Below are positions 50,570-61,861 of a DNA stretch of 64,000 bases, piece after piece. Where the stretch lies: positions 124,001-188,000 of the forward strand of contig JACATO010001443.1 in the NCBI GenBank assembly GCA_018389105.1. Direction: 5' to 3'. This DNA is from Nautilus pompilius (Eukaryota; Mollusca; Cephalopoda; Nautilida; Nautilidae). A model generated the notes under the pieces. That model was not told the DNA's origin. It searched no databases and saw nothing but the letters and a program-made list of their open reading frames with translations. A program made the position numbers and the translations under genes. Within the stretch, counting starts at the first letter, position 1. Each line of letters starts with the position of its first letter.

Positions 50570-53500
50570 ATGGGATTTCACAGCCCTGTGAAGATTGCAC
50601 TGATCATAGGAACAGTAATTGTGTTTGGCATTATGCAAGTGTTTAGCTACCTTGGCCAACATCCAGCAGCAAGCTCAGGTGAGTTATGTTTCATGTTTAC
50701 CCTTATTTATAACAAATTTTTACCAACATATTAAAGAGAACAACTTTAAAACTAAGTTTATTAACTTGTTGCTGAAAAACTAATTAGTGTGTTTCATTAA
50801 AATAGCAAACACCATAGCTACTATGCATCATTTTGTACAGTGTTTAGATAATAAATTTATGAAAGAAGGGAGACAACTATTTTTTGTTTTTGTTTGCTGG
50901 AAAGCTGGCGATAGTTAGACAATTGCAGTGCAGAATGTGCAAACTTTAACTTAATGATTCCAAGAGAATATGAATGGAAGACTCGTTTTATTGTAAAAAA
51001 AAAAAAAATAATTGCTGACCACTGCAAAGTAACAATTTCAACAAGTAAGATTTATATCTTTCTATTATCAATACTATGCACATTTTGGTTTTGTAAAGTA
51101 ATGTGTATTTTTAGCTAATGCACACCAAGGTCATAATAAAAAAAAGAAACTTGACAGTTATATTTGGGAGGCAGCAGCCATGGGCAGACAACCCTGTATC
51201 CGTATTCACAAGTAATGGACTTAGTCATTCAACATGTAAAGAATCCTCTTTGGCTCCCAGCTATCAGAAGTTTTTTAACATAAATTAACAATTATAATCT
51301 AAGAGGCAGAATATTTCACCCATTTACTATTCCAGAAATAATCATTTGGTCATCCTATTAGGGCAAGGTTGGCCAAACCTGGTAAGAGCCACATACGATA
51401 AACTTCAGATGTTTGAGAACCCCAAGACATGAAAAAATGTTACATAAATATTAAGAAATACATGTGCGTAATAATATTTATTCATGTATGCAGTTTTAAA
51501 CTGCTAATTTGTATTAGTTTCAATAATCAAAAAGTACACATATACATACCAAATATTTTCAAAATCCTGACTGATTATTGAGAGTCTATCATATCCGGCT
51601 GATATGTTGTCAGGGCTGTACGAATTAGCTCCGTCAGGTGTTGATTTGTAAGGATTGCATGATGCTTCGACTTCACAAACTTCATAACAGTACAATGATT
51701 CACAGCCGTATATTGTGCTGAAAATCGAGATGAGTCGCACACTGGTCTTCTTTAGTTCAGGATATTTTATTTCTGGAACTTGCTTCCAGAACTCAATTGT
51801 AGACTGGGATTTATGGATCATCTTTAGACCCAGGTCCTCCTGTAATTCCATTAGTTCCATTTCCACAGCAGATGAATCTGTAACCAGAGGGCCAATAATT
51901 GGACAACCATCATTGATCACATCAACCATGAATGGATTTACAAGAAAGGCGAAGCAGGGATTCAGCTTCTGCAAGTCCTCAAACCCGGCTAGGAAATTAT
52001 CAAGCAGTCCTTGTAATTTATTTTTGTATTCTTCCAGTTTGTGATCTTTTATTTCAATATCAGGGAGTGTATTTACTCTCCTTTGGAGATTGGGAAAGTG
52101 GCTAAAGTTTCTTGACAATATGTCTCTTTGAAAAACTCTTATTCTATTCTGAAAGCTGAAAATTGTCTGAGTAAGATCAGAAACAATCCTATCTTTCCCT
52201 TGAGTGCCAAGTTGAGAGTTTGTAGATGATTCATTATATCAGTAAGGAACATTAGATCTTGCATCCATCCCTCATTTTCCAGTTGAGGATAGAATCTTTC
52301 CTTTTCTTCAAGAAAAGTAATAATATGCTCCAACCGATCCACAAACCTACTCAAGACATTGCTGGTTGACAGCCACCTCACACTGCAGTAGAAAGAGACA
52401 CCACTGGGTTTATCTTCAAGCTTCAGTTCTTCAATAAAATTTTTGAACTGTTGGTGGGTCAAGCGTATGTAATTGACAATTTCAAGGACAGATTTCATAA
52501 CATCTTCATACTTAAAGTATCTGGCTGCCTGGTGCTCACAATGAGTAATGCAATGAACAGGGAGAAACTCTGGAAAGCAGGGATCACTTTTCATTAATGC
52601 AATTAATCCTGCATTTTTCCCACCATTGCAGGTGCTCCATCTGTTGCAACACTGACGAGTTTATCCAGTGGAACGTCAGCATTTGTTAAGGCTCTTTCAA
52701 GTGCATTTTTAATGTAAACAACACGAGTTGTTTCTTTTAGTGCGACTAAGTCCAACATCTCTTCTTTCACAGTTACATCAGAGGAAACATAATGAACAAA
52801 TAACACCAGTTGTGGGTTGTCTTGTATTCTGTAGATTCGTCAAGAGCTAAGCTGAATGCAAGTGAATGCTTTAAATCTTTTTGTATTTTGCCAGCAACAT
52901 CAGCACTGATCTGGGAAATATGCCTCTCTGTAATGTGGTGTGAAACTGGTGTTTGTGCTATTAGTTGCTGAAATTTTGTGTTATTTAGATCTAACACTGC
53001 AACAACTTCAGCTGTATTCTTCTTAACAAATTTGCCATCAGAATATGGGTGCTTAGCACAAGCATCATTCCACAATATAACGAAACTAGCTTCAGTCATT
53101 GTATTGTTTTCCTTACTGAACGTTGTCAACAGTGTCTGCTGGCTATTTAGTGATGATTTTAACAGTTAACTTGTTTTTCTGTAATTCTGATTTAGTTGGG
53201 TAATCAGATATAAAGTTCTTGTGATTTGTTTCATAGTGGCATTTCAAGTTACTGGCTTTGTAATGACTCAGTGACACATTGTAGATAAGACACACAGGTT
53301 TACCTCCCTTAACAGTGAATGCAAAATCTTCCTCCCACTCTGGCTTAAAATTTCTGTTTTCATCTTCATACTTTCACTTCTTACAATTTGATGATGCCAT
53401 CTTCCCTCAAAATTTTCACAGACACTTTTAATAAAATTGTGAAAAGAAACAATAAGTTCAAACACGTGGAACACGACCAAACTCTACAGTGCCCAGAATT

Positions 53501-54960
53501 ACATTAGCACCCCGCTAATTTGACTGCCTACAACACAACCACACACGCCACAGTCACACGAGCAAGCCACACCCACTAAAACTACCATTGTGAGCACTGG
53601 CTCCTACGATTCCTGTCTCAACCAACATATTTCCGCGAGCCGCACATTATTATGTCAAAGACCCGCGGTTTGGCCACCCCTGTACTAGGGTGTTTAAAGA
53701 GTCAGCTAATAACACCTAGTAGTCTGGAAGCCTGAGATGATAGAAAACAAGATAAATTAATTTACACGTTCCTTTTAATATTTTTAATATCTAAGTTAAA
53801 TCTTCTTGAACTCAACAGTTTGCTAGACTAGGTAGTTAGTCTTAATTGCTCAGTATGGTCATCATTGTAAAACCTCTGCACTCCCTTCAATCTGCCAATA
53901 GTTTCAGAAAGATAAGGGCACCAAGATTTGAATGCATGTTTTAAATGAAGTCAAGGCAAAACTTTTGAATATGGAGAAGGTTGATTGGTGTCTATGTTCT
54001 AATAGTTAATTTTCTAACAAACCTATCCTACCTACCACTTAATTATGATGTTTACGAACATTTAGATACTAGAATAATACAGCTACAATAATCACATCTT
54101 TCAGGATGTTTTTATTTATTTTATAAAAATATTTTACAGGTTTATTTAACCAAACAATTGGAGAAGTGTCCAGAAAGTACTACACAGAGATCACGCCATC
54201 CAGCTGGACTTTTACAATCTGGGCAGTATTTATCTACATCTGGCAAGCTGTGTGGCTCTTGTATGGTATTTCCACAATCTGTAAGAAGACAAAAGATGGA
54301 TATTTGTACCAGACACCATCCGTCATGCCTCCAGTCATTTACCTGGTCTTCTCCTTTAACTGTGTTTCCACAGTTATCTGGACTGTTTTGTGGACCCGTG
54401 AACATCTGTGGCCAGCACTGCTGGTAATTTTTCTACAAACCATATCTTTGTGCATCTCTCTTGCTGCTTCCTTCAAAGAGCTGCACAATGACTTGCTGGT
54501 GATGTATATAGAAGGCTTGAAAAGGGATGTATGGTTCATCCGCATCCTGGTACAAAACGGGCTGGCTTTATTCACTACTTGGTCTACCATAGTGACACTG
54601 GTCAACTTCAACATAATGATAACATATGACTGTGATGTTCCACAGGACATTTCAAGCACAGTCTCTCTCTGCATCCTGTTTGGCCTGATTGTCACTTGGT
54701 TTGTGCTGGACATTGGTGTGTTGGACAAGTACGTGCGCTACACATTCACCCCCTATGCAGGCCTCATGGTGGGTTTCACAGGGATTGTGGCCAAGAACTT
54801 CAACTTGAACACAGCTCCAAGGAACTCCATATTTTCTGCAGTTCTGTTGACCATTATTTGTGTAGCAGTTGTGGTGAAGACAATACTGATGGTATACCGC
54901 TACATTTTTCGACCAATCAAGCCACAACCAAAGTATTATGAACCAACCATTCTGGCATAG
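50570..54960 (+). CDS. multi-pass membrane protein, TspO/MBR-like, paralogue A
   Basis: Coding exons 50570-50678 and 54140-54960 (TAG). They join in phase 1 to give 309 residues. The start ATG 50570 is firm: an in-frame TAA lies 18 bases upstream, just inside the acceptor. About eight hydrophobic segments are visible: residues 8-30 (IALIIGTVIVFGIMQVF), then SWTFTIWAVFIYIWQAVWLL, VMPPVIYLVFSFNCVST, LLVIFLQTISLCISLAA, ILVQNGLALFTTWSTIVTL, VSLCILFGLIVTWFVLD, YAGLMVGFTGIVAKNF and SAVLLTIICVAVVVKTILMV. The SSWTFTIWAVFIYIWQAVWL segment recalls the Trp-rich second helix of TspO/MBR proteins, which bind porphyrins and cholesterol. The similarity is short, so function is not assigned. I recall related uncharacterised proteins in invertebrates and fish (zebrafish si:ch211-161h7.5 type). 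A hAT element lies in the intron. A polyadenylation signal AATAAA is at 56508-56513. Confidence 0.82.
51356..53690 (-). mobile_element. hAT transposon (BED/FAM200-like), complete ends, broken gene
   Basis: The element runs from 51364 to 53682. It is bordered by an 8-bp duplication, TATTAGGG (51356-51363) and TACTAGGG (53683-53690), matching at 7 of 8 positions. The termini are inverted: the left starts CAAGGTTGGCCAAACC and the right, read inward, starts CAGGGGTGGCCAAACC. Eight-base duplications and CAGGGGTGG-like ends are typical of hAT/Charlie elements. It is inserted in the intron between the two coding exons of TspO-like paralogue A, in antisense orientation. Confidence 0.93.
51504..53480 (-). 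pseudogene. hAT transposase, frameshifted into five blocks
   Basis: In transcript order: a BED-like zinc-finger region (53200-53480, CVLSTMC plus a C-x-H frame-shifted portion); 52773-53129 (FVILWNDACAKHPYSDGKFV, HSLAFSLALDEST, the first Asp block); 52603-52806 (DKLVSVATDGAPAMVGK, the second Asp); 52139-52594 (HCITHCEHQAARYFKY, then QFKNFIEELKLEDKPS); and 51504-52118 with the C-terminal dimerisation part (NPFMVDVI, VEMELMELQEDLGLK, EFWKQVPEIKYPELKK, LISIFSTIYGCESLY). This order matches FAM200/ZBED5-type hAT proteins. Frame changes between blocks and a degenerate end mean it encodes no active transposase. Confidence 0.9.
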
Positions 54961-57900
54961 ATATCACCTGATAGAAAGACTGTATACTAGGTCTAAGGGA
55001 AGTTCATGGACTGCACCATACAAGCTTCCTGATGATCTTCTCTGAGAAGATGCACTGTTGGACATAGCAAGCATATTATTTGTGGAAGATGCTGAAATAC
55101 TCATGAAAAGAAGGAAAGACCAAAGAAATTGGATTGTCACTATCTGATCACAAGTGCTTTTTATAGTCATTTCTATGGATAGTTCAGTCGAACTGTTTTG
55201 CTTATTTACATATTTTTGTCAATATGATGCTATGTTCGGTGTAGTACCATTTTTTACTTTTTAACATTCAATCACCATCAGATGATTTAAAAAAAATACT
55301 ATGTATGAACACCCCCACAATACATTGTTGAACAACAGAAAGAAGTTACATGTCCAACTTTTTTCTTTCTATGCAGTATGTTGTATGTGCATTATTATCT
55401 CATGTGGCTAAAGCAACAGGTTTGCTTTTGCAAAGAAATCCTTACATTAATAGCACTGTAATGTTACAGCAGTGGCAGCTTGCTCTTAATGAATCAGATT
55501 TCTGCTGATGTAAAACAGCTTTATGAGTTGTCGGTTAAAATTTTGTCAAAAAGAAAATTTTACACGTATTTAATTTTTAAAAATTGACACAATTAAAGAT
55601 GAAGCAATTTGGGGGAATGCAGATCGTAGTATCAGAAAACAAAATGAATGAGTTATGCAGCATTTACATCATACAAATTGAAACAATTGGATCAGATAAA
55701 GAATTAAAACAGGGGTTCAACAGACCTCTCCATCCTCTGGAAGTGAAGAAAACCACCATCACATGACCAGCTTGTTTTTATATTTATATATGATATCCAT
55801 GTATGTAATTGGATAATCCATTTTTCAAAGATTTCGTTTTATTCCTTTGCCATTTTTTTTGAGTACCAAGTTCTTATTTTTATTAGGTATTTGGGATCAG
55901 AGTTAAGGAAAGTTAATTTATTTAATTTTGAAACTATTAACATCTGAAGACTAAATTATTTGAAAAGCTCTGTGTTAGTAGGCATTGATTTGCTTAATTC
56001 GTTATAAACTTGCAAAATTTGTTGTTTTAAAAACAAAAACAGATACTCTTTTTTTTAATGGGATAACCTAAGAGGTAAAGATAAATGTAGAGAAAGAAGA
56101 GAACTAAAATTTGTTTTTATTTTGATTTTGCATATATTTATATATATATATATATATATATTCATGTATTAGTACATTCTTCCTGACTTAGTGTTTTGGA
56201 TGACAGGGAGGTTGAGTGGCTACACACCTCTAACCCTAGCAAGATACTTGTTTTCATCTAAACCAAGCTCACTGTTTTAAAACAGATGCTGTGCATTTAA
56301 TTTTGAAAGCTGGATGCTTTTCATGTTTATTATAGGCAACTGATTATAAGACAGCCTGTTTTCACTGGGAATCCCAACCAATCTTGGGTGTGTGTTTAAC
56401 CTTTCTATTTATTAATCTAATTTTTCTTGCTCATATGATAAACACTACATAATTATTAGTGTGTTTAAAAACAAAATATATTACTAATATACAATGAAAG
56501 ATTTTATAATAAATTTATTTAAACTCACTGTTTTTTGTTATTTAATTTAATTTGCGAAAGACTTTAAAAAACATCCAGTGTAATATATCCCCACCCCATA
56601 CAGAAAGAGTAGACAATATCCATGCACTATAAAACTAAATATTTGTCCAGTTTAGTGGATACTAATATTTTTTTTTCTTTTCTTTTTTTTTTGGAAAATT
56701 AAAAACAAACTTTTGTAACAAGACAAATGTATAAGAATGCAGGCCTACATAAACTGCCAGCCATAAACTATAGAGAAATACAACGTATGAAGTCTTGAAC
56801 TGAATGCAGATTGCCTCCCCTTTTCCATCTTAGTCTGCTGATTTATGCTTTAAAGAAAATTTGCATACTCTCTTTCTGATCATGGTGGCTGCTACATTGG
56901 TGAGAATCCCAGCAGGCCTGTAGGCAGAATAAGATTCTCAAGGGAGGTTGGCCACATGTAGTATAACATCACGAACAATGTAAACTTAATAATAATTAAA
57001 AAAAAACAAATTACAACCACAGGTCTAGCTAGAGAACTAAGTTTTCCTTTTAATATTAATGATATACAAAAGAACTGATGAGGTATTTAACACCTGATTG
57101 TGTTGCTAGAAAAGAATTAACTGTAACAAAAGCCATGAGCATCCACCAAATGTTTTAAGACGACTTCAGCATGCAACCCATTCACTTTAGTAGGCGTCCG
57201 ATGAAAATCAACAGTTGTTTTCTAGGTTTATGTCACTGAGCCCTCCAAGCCCTGACTACAGGCCTGGATTCCAGTCAATGCCAAGCTTCTTTTAAAGGTC
57301 TTAGTGCTATGGTTTCTTTGTACTACTAATCAGAGTTCTATGCACCCCCTACACACATACAAGAGTACTGTTTGACACCTCAAATAGGATACTGTGTTTC
57401 TGTCAAAACATTTTTTGGCTAATTTCACACATTCCCCATTTCTAAGAAAAAATTTTAATGGCATCAGGTATTTTGGTACTGGCATTTAGGGTCAGAGATT
57501 ACATCATCATTAAATTAAAAAAATTGTTAACCATCACATCTATATTTCACTTTGTTAGTATTAAAAAAAATCTAAAAATCCTGATAGCCAGTCAGTAAAT
57601 GATGAAATCTGACCCTTGCAGAGAAACTAATACAGTGGAATTTTCTACATTCCCAAAGGCAGACATTAATTAACATCCATTCAATGGACAGCTCTTCGAA
57701 GGCTACCTCCCTATACATCACTTGCCAGTGGTCAAATCTCAGAACCAGTCTTCCAACACCAAATCATATCCTTAATTACAAATTACAAACTGCAGCTTTT
57801 TCCCTTGTGTTGGGGTTCATTGAAAAACAAAATCAGTTGAATTATAAGGATATTTATTATGCAGATAAGAGTACAAAAATAAAATTGCTTGTTATTTTGT

Positions 57901-58839
57901 TCTACTGATGTTTTGAAAATTATAGCAAAAATACTTGCAGCATACAAATGTGCACACACTGTCAGAATGACAATACCTTCTGGTTAAACAGAATCAATGT
58001 AACCTCACCTCATTTATAGCCAAATCAAATCCATTAAGTGACAGGGAGCCTTTATCTCTCTGTTCTCCCTAAACTTTTTTTTTTTTTTTAAATGAGTAAA
58101 AAATTAACTCTTTAACCGCCATTCACTACAGATTCAGCTATTCTAACATGTACAGTGACTGCAAGGGACAAGTAGAATGAAAAAAAACTGCATAAAAAAT
58201 ATCAAATAAAATTATTGAAAATAAGTTTTTTTTACTACACAATTAGTATGAGGAAGATAACTTCTACTTAGCTGAAGATAAACACTTCTCAAACTTAATT
58301 TAAAAAAATTACTACCTATTTAGTGTACACTTAAAATGAGTTTTGGCTCTGTGAAATATGACTGGAAATCTGAATGCTGTTTAAAAAATAAAAGACTAAA
58401 CTAAGTAGCAGATGGCCCCATGAACAAAGGTCAGATTACTGCATTTTGGTGTTAATTAGGAGAGATATTGGAGGTTTCTTGAGTGAATTGGCTGTATGAG
58501 TTTTAGTGTTACAAAAGTACACACTGGATGGCCACTATTATGACTTAAGTACATTTTAGGACTTGGGCCTGACCAGGATTATATATACAAATTAGGTTGA
58601 CTACATGTGACAGGTGTCCCTGCAGCACTAATTACAACTTGGAAGTCCATATGCAGTCAGTCTAACAAATAAAGGAAAAGACAGACATTACAAAATTTTA
58701 AAAAGGCATAATAGTGGGTGCGTGTCAAGCAAGAGGCAGTTTTGCTCGTAAGCTACTTCATTAAATTAAGCAAAAATTCAGACGTGACAAAGCCTATTCT
58801 GATATCTCATGGAAAAATGTCATTCACATATCAGTACAT
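54961..58839. other. shared 3' space between the two TspO-like paralogues
   Basis: The region contains the 3' UTRs of the two convergent genes: + strand AATAAA at 56508-56513, and TTTATT near 57853 as one possible minus-strand signal. An AT dinucleotide run lies at about 56132-56162. Short open frames at 55584-55766 and 57684-57908 look like nothing known. No gene or recognisable transposon was seen. Confidence 0.6.
56132..56162. repeat. (TA)n microsatellite
   Basis: An uninterrupted TA run of about 10 units with a short imperfect flank, in the 3' space of the first TspO-like gene. Confidence 0.9.
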
Positions 58840-60848
58840 TCACATGAGATTTTTTTTTTTTCCTGGCCAAAAGTTCATAGGCTCAGGTTGGATAGGGCAG
58901 TAGAGGTAACGGTAGACCATTAGGACAAATTTGGTCACAGTGAAAGCACTAGAAATAACCAGCAATCCCACGGAGAAGATAGAGTTTCTTGGTGCTGTAA
59001 TGATGTTAAAGTTTTTTGACACAACTCCAACAAATGCCACAATTAACACCATGTACGGAGTGACTGTGTAGCGCACGTATTTGTCCAGCAACACATTGTC
59101 CAGTACAAACCAGGCAATGATTTCCACAAACAAAATGGACAGAGAGATGGTGCTGGAAATGTCCTGACGCACATGGAAAACGTAGGTAAGCATGATGGAG
59201 AGGCAAAGAAGTGATGCTATAGATGCCCAGGTAGCAAAGAATGCAAGGCCATTCTGAACAAGGATGCGGATCAGAAAAATATCTGTCCTCAGACCTTGAT
59301 CATTCATTACTGCAAGGTAGCTGTACAATCTCTTAAAGGAAAAGTACAGGGCAACACAGAGTGTGAGTGGGGATATTGCAAGAGAGACAAAGGAAAGGCC
59401 TAGAAGTTCTCGGTCCCAAACCAACAGCCAAATGATGACAGAAATACAATTTAAAATAAACATTAAATAAATGACAGGTGGCATCACAGGTGGAGTGAAA
59501 TACAAATAGCCACAATTTGTTTTCTTACAAATGGTGGATAATCCATACAGCAACCATGCTACCTGCCATGCAAAGATGAATCCCCAGATTCCAAAAGTCC
59601 AGTCTGCTGGGGTGATTTCAATGTAATATTTGTAGGAAAGATTAGCAATTGTGTGGTTAAATAGGCCTGGAAAAAAAAAAGGAGGATAAGAAAAGTAAAT
59701 AATGACTTTACTCATACTTGATAATAAAGGTAAGTGTTTATTAATTACTGTGACACCACCAAAAATGTGAGGTAAGAGAGTTTAGTAGGTGGTATTGACG
59801 TTTAGAAACATTCTGGTTTTCATTTCTTCATTACGAACCCAGAGTTATCCCCCCCTCCCTCTTGAAATAAGGCAGGGTAAAAGAAAACTCAACAAATGAC
59901 TGTCACTGTACTGTTCCAAAAAAAAAATAAAAAAATTTTTTTCTTTTCATAACATTATCAAGTGCTTTTCAAAAAAAAATAAAACAAAAGTTAATCAAAG
60001 CAGTGATGAAATCATCCTGAATGACCTACCTAGACCGATTCGTCGAAAGAGATTTTATTATGAATGTGGAGATAACTCCTACAAAATTATCTCCCCTTCT
60101 TCTTACTGTTATTATTGTTATTATTATCATTATTATTATTGTTATTATTATTATTATTATTGTTGTTGTTATAATTTTATTATTATTGTTGTTGTTTTAT
60201 TATTATTATTATTATTATTAAACCGCTACGGATTAGAAAGTCAATTCAGGCTTGAATGACCTATCAAGATCATCATCTGGTTTACTCCCTCTCCAGGTGT
60301 GTGTGTGTGTGTGTGTGTCCCCGTCCCTCCTTTTGTATCATTAGTTTTCTGTCCACCTTCACCGCGCATTTTTTATTAGACTTTCTCTTCTAATGGAAGA
60401 GGAGCCGATCCGCAGTATTTTCAATTATTGTTTAATAAAAGTAGATACCGGTGATAGAAAGGGTGGGGGGGGCTGGTCCACACAGTCTACCAGGTGCGAG
60501 ACTTGTCCAACTTACCCCCGCTCGCTGCCGGGTTCGCTGCGAAGTAGTTGAACACCAGGGTGATCCCGTAGACGACAGCGGCCCCGACGATGAGGGAGAT
60601 TCTCGAAATATAGAAGCAGGAGTTGAGCATCTCCGGAAATCTCCTCCCTGGTAACGTAAATAGGGGGGGGGGAGAGAGAGAAAGAGAGAGACGGTTACAA
60701 CATGACAACAATGGGTGGTAGGAGGGAAGTAATATGACGGCCCGCGATGCGTTTCGTTTGCGAGATAAAGGAAAGCGGTTAAGCTGCCCGCCTCACGGTT
60801 CCATAGGGGAGAGACTTCCTTACCGAGAGTGGAGACAAAGCCGAGCAT
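58840..60848 (-). CDS. multi-pass membrane protein, TspO/MBR-like, paralogue B
   Basis: Exons in transcript order: 60824-60848 (if the upstream start is used), 60516-60647, 58840-59666. Starting at ATG 60848 gives 327 residues; starting at ATG 60630 in the second exon gives 313. The downstream start (MLNSCFYISRISLIVGAAVV) aligns with the start of paralogue A. Shared signatures in the same order include ITPADWTFGIWG, VAWLLYGLSTICKK, YFTPPVMPPVIYLMF, FLIRILVQNGLAFFATWASI, VRQDISSTIS, LDKYVRYTVTPY and NFNIITAPRNSIFSVGLL. Both genes have a phase-1 intron just before LFN-x-TI, so they arose by duplication. About eight membrane segments are visible. Function is unknown; the TspO resemblance is limited to the Trp-rich second segment. 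The C-terminus (GKKKNLM) is basic, unlike paralogue A. Confidence 0.82.
60107..60221. repeat. (TTA/TTG)n microsatellite
   Basis: TTATTA and TTGTTG units with interruptions over about 115 bases, within the intron of TspO-like paralogue B. It makes a spurious Ile/Leu/Tyr-rich frame. Confidence 0.93.
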
Positions 60849-61861
60849 CTTTCCAGGGTAATAGGACGGTCCGCACGAGTCCTGGCGGGCAGGGCGGAAA
60901 CCAGGAGCAGACAACCTGCCCAGAAATTCCTCTTCTGATCGTTAAGCCTGCAATGCCTGTTGGGGGGACTGCTACCTGGACCGGAGAAGATTCGAACTTA
61001 TAGTTCTAAACTTATAAACTTTACAGTAAACAAAAAAATACCCGACATATTGTGAATTCTACTGGATTTCGTCAAACTTGTTTTGACAATCCTGATGCAG
61101 CACAATGTCTATTGAATATCAGTACTGCTGTCGAGGGGATGGGATGGAATCCCTACATGCTGGATTTATTGAAAAGATCTCCCACTAAACGTTTCTCTTC
61201 GAGTTTACAAGTATAATGCTTATTATTTTTAGCTTGTTCTGCTTCTGCTAAAATCCTAGCTTTGTCCTTTTACTGTTTCCTTCTACATAACCTACAGTAG
61301 ATATGCTACAGATGTTCAGAGAACGTACAGCACTTGTACTATATTAGACTTATAACTTAATTTTACATCATACCTGTCTGAATTGTTTTCTACAATGCAT
61401 GCATTCACTACCTTGGTACATTTTGTGTATCGTTCTCAACTTTTCTTTGTTTGCTTATTACTCTTAAGAAGGGCACATACTTAAGACGTTGACTAATTCC
61501 CATTAGTTTGTCATTTTACCACCACATTTTTCCCTATTTGTTCGGAAAATGGAATTGGTATTATTGAGTGCACCATACTGGTCATGGGAAACAAAAAAAA
61601 CTTAACATAGATTAAACTTTTAGTCTTTATTTTACCATTAAAAAATATCTCATACCATCAGCACAAATCTGGTGCTGAAAAGTGGCACAAAAAGTTACAG
61701 CAAGATACTCGTGCACTTTTTGATGTGAATTTGACAAAATCAAACTCTGACAGAATGTTGAAGCTGGTAGTTCACTACAATCAATGAAAATCTGCAACAT
61801 TTGTCTTTTCAAAGTAGCATTGTAAAGATCAGAACACATGAATAGGATGAGTCTACGGTTG
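60849..61861. other. upstream region of paralogue B, no gene seen
   Basis: The first few hundred bases above 60849 should hold the promoter of TspO-like paralogue B on the minus strand. GC content is moderately raised up to about 61000, but no TATA or clear motif cluster was found. The remainder to 61861 contains no recognisable gene. Confidence 0.45.

Noticed and set aside
60021-60221. Hydrophobic Ile/Leu/Tyr-rich open frame.
   Set aside because: It is the translation of a TTA/TTG microsatellite.
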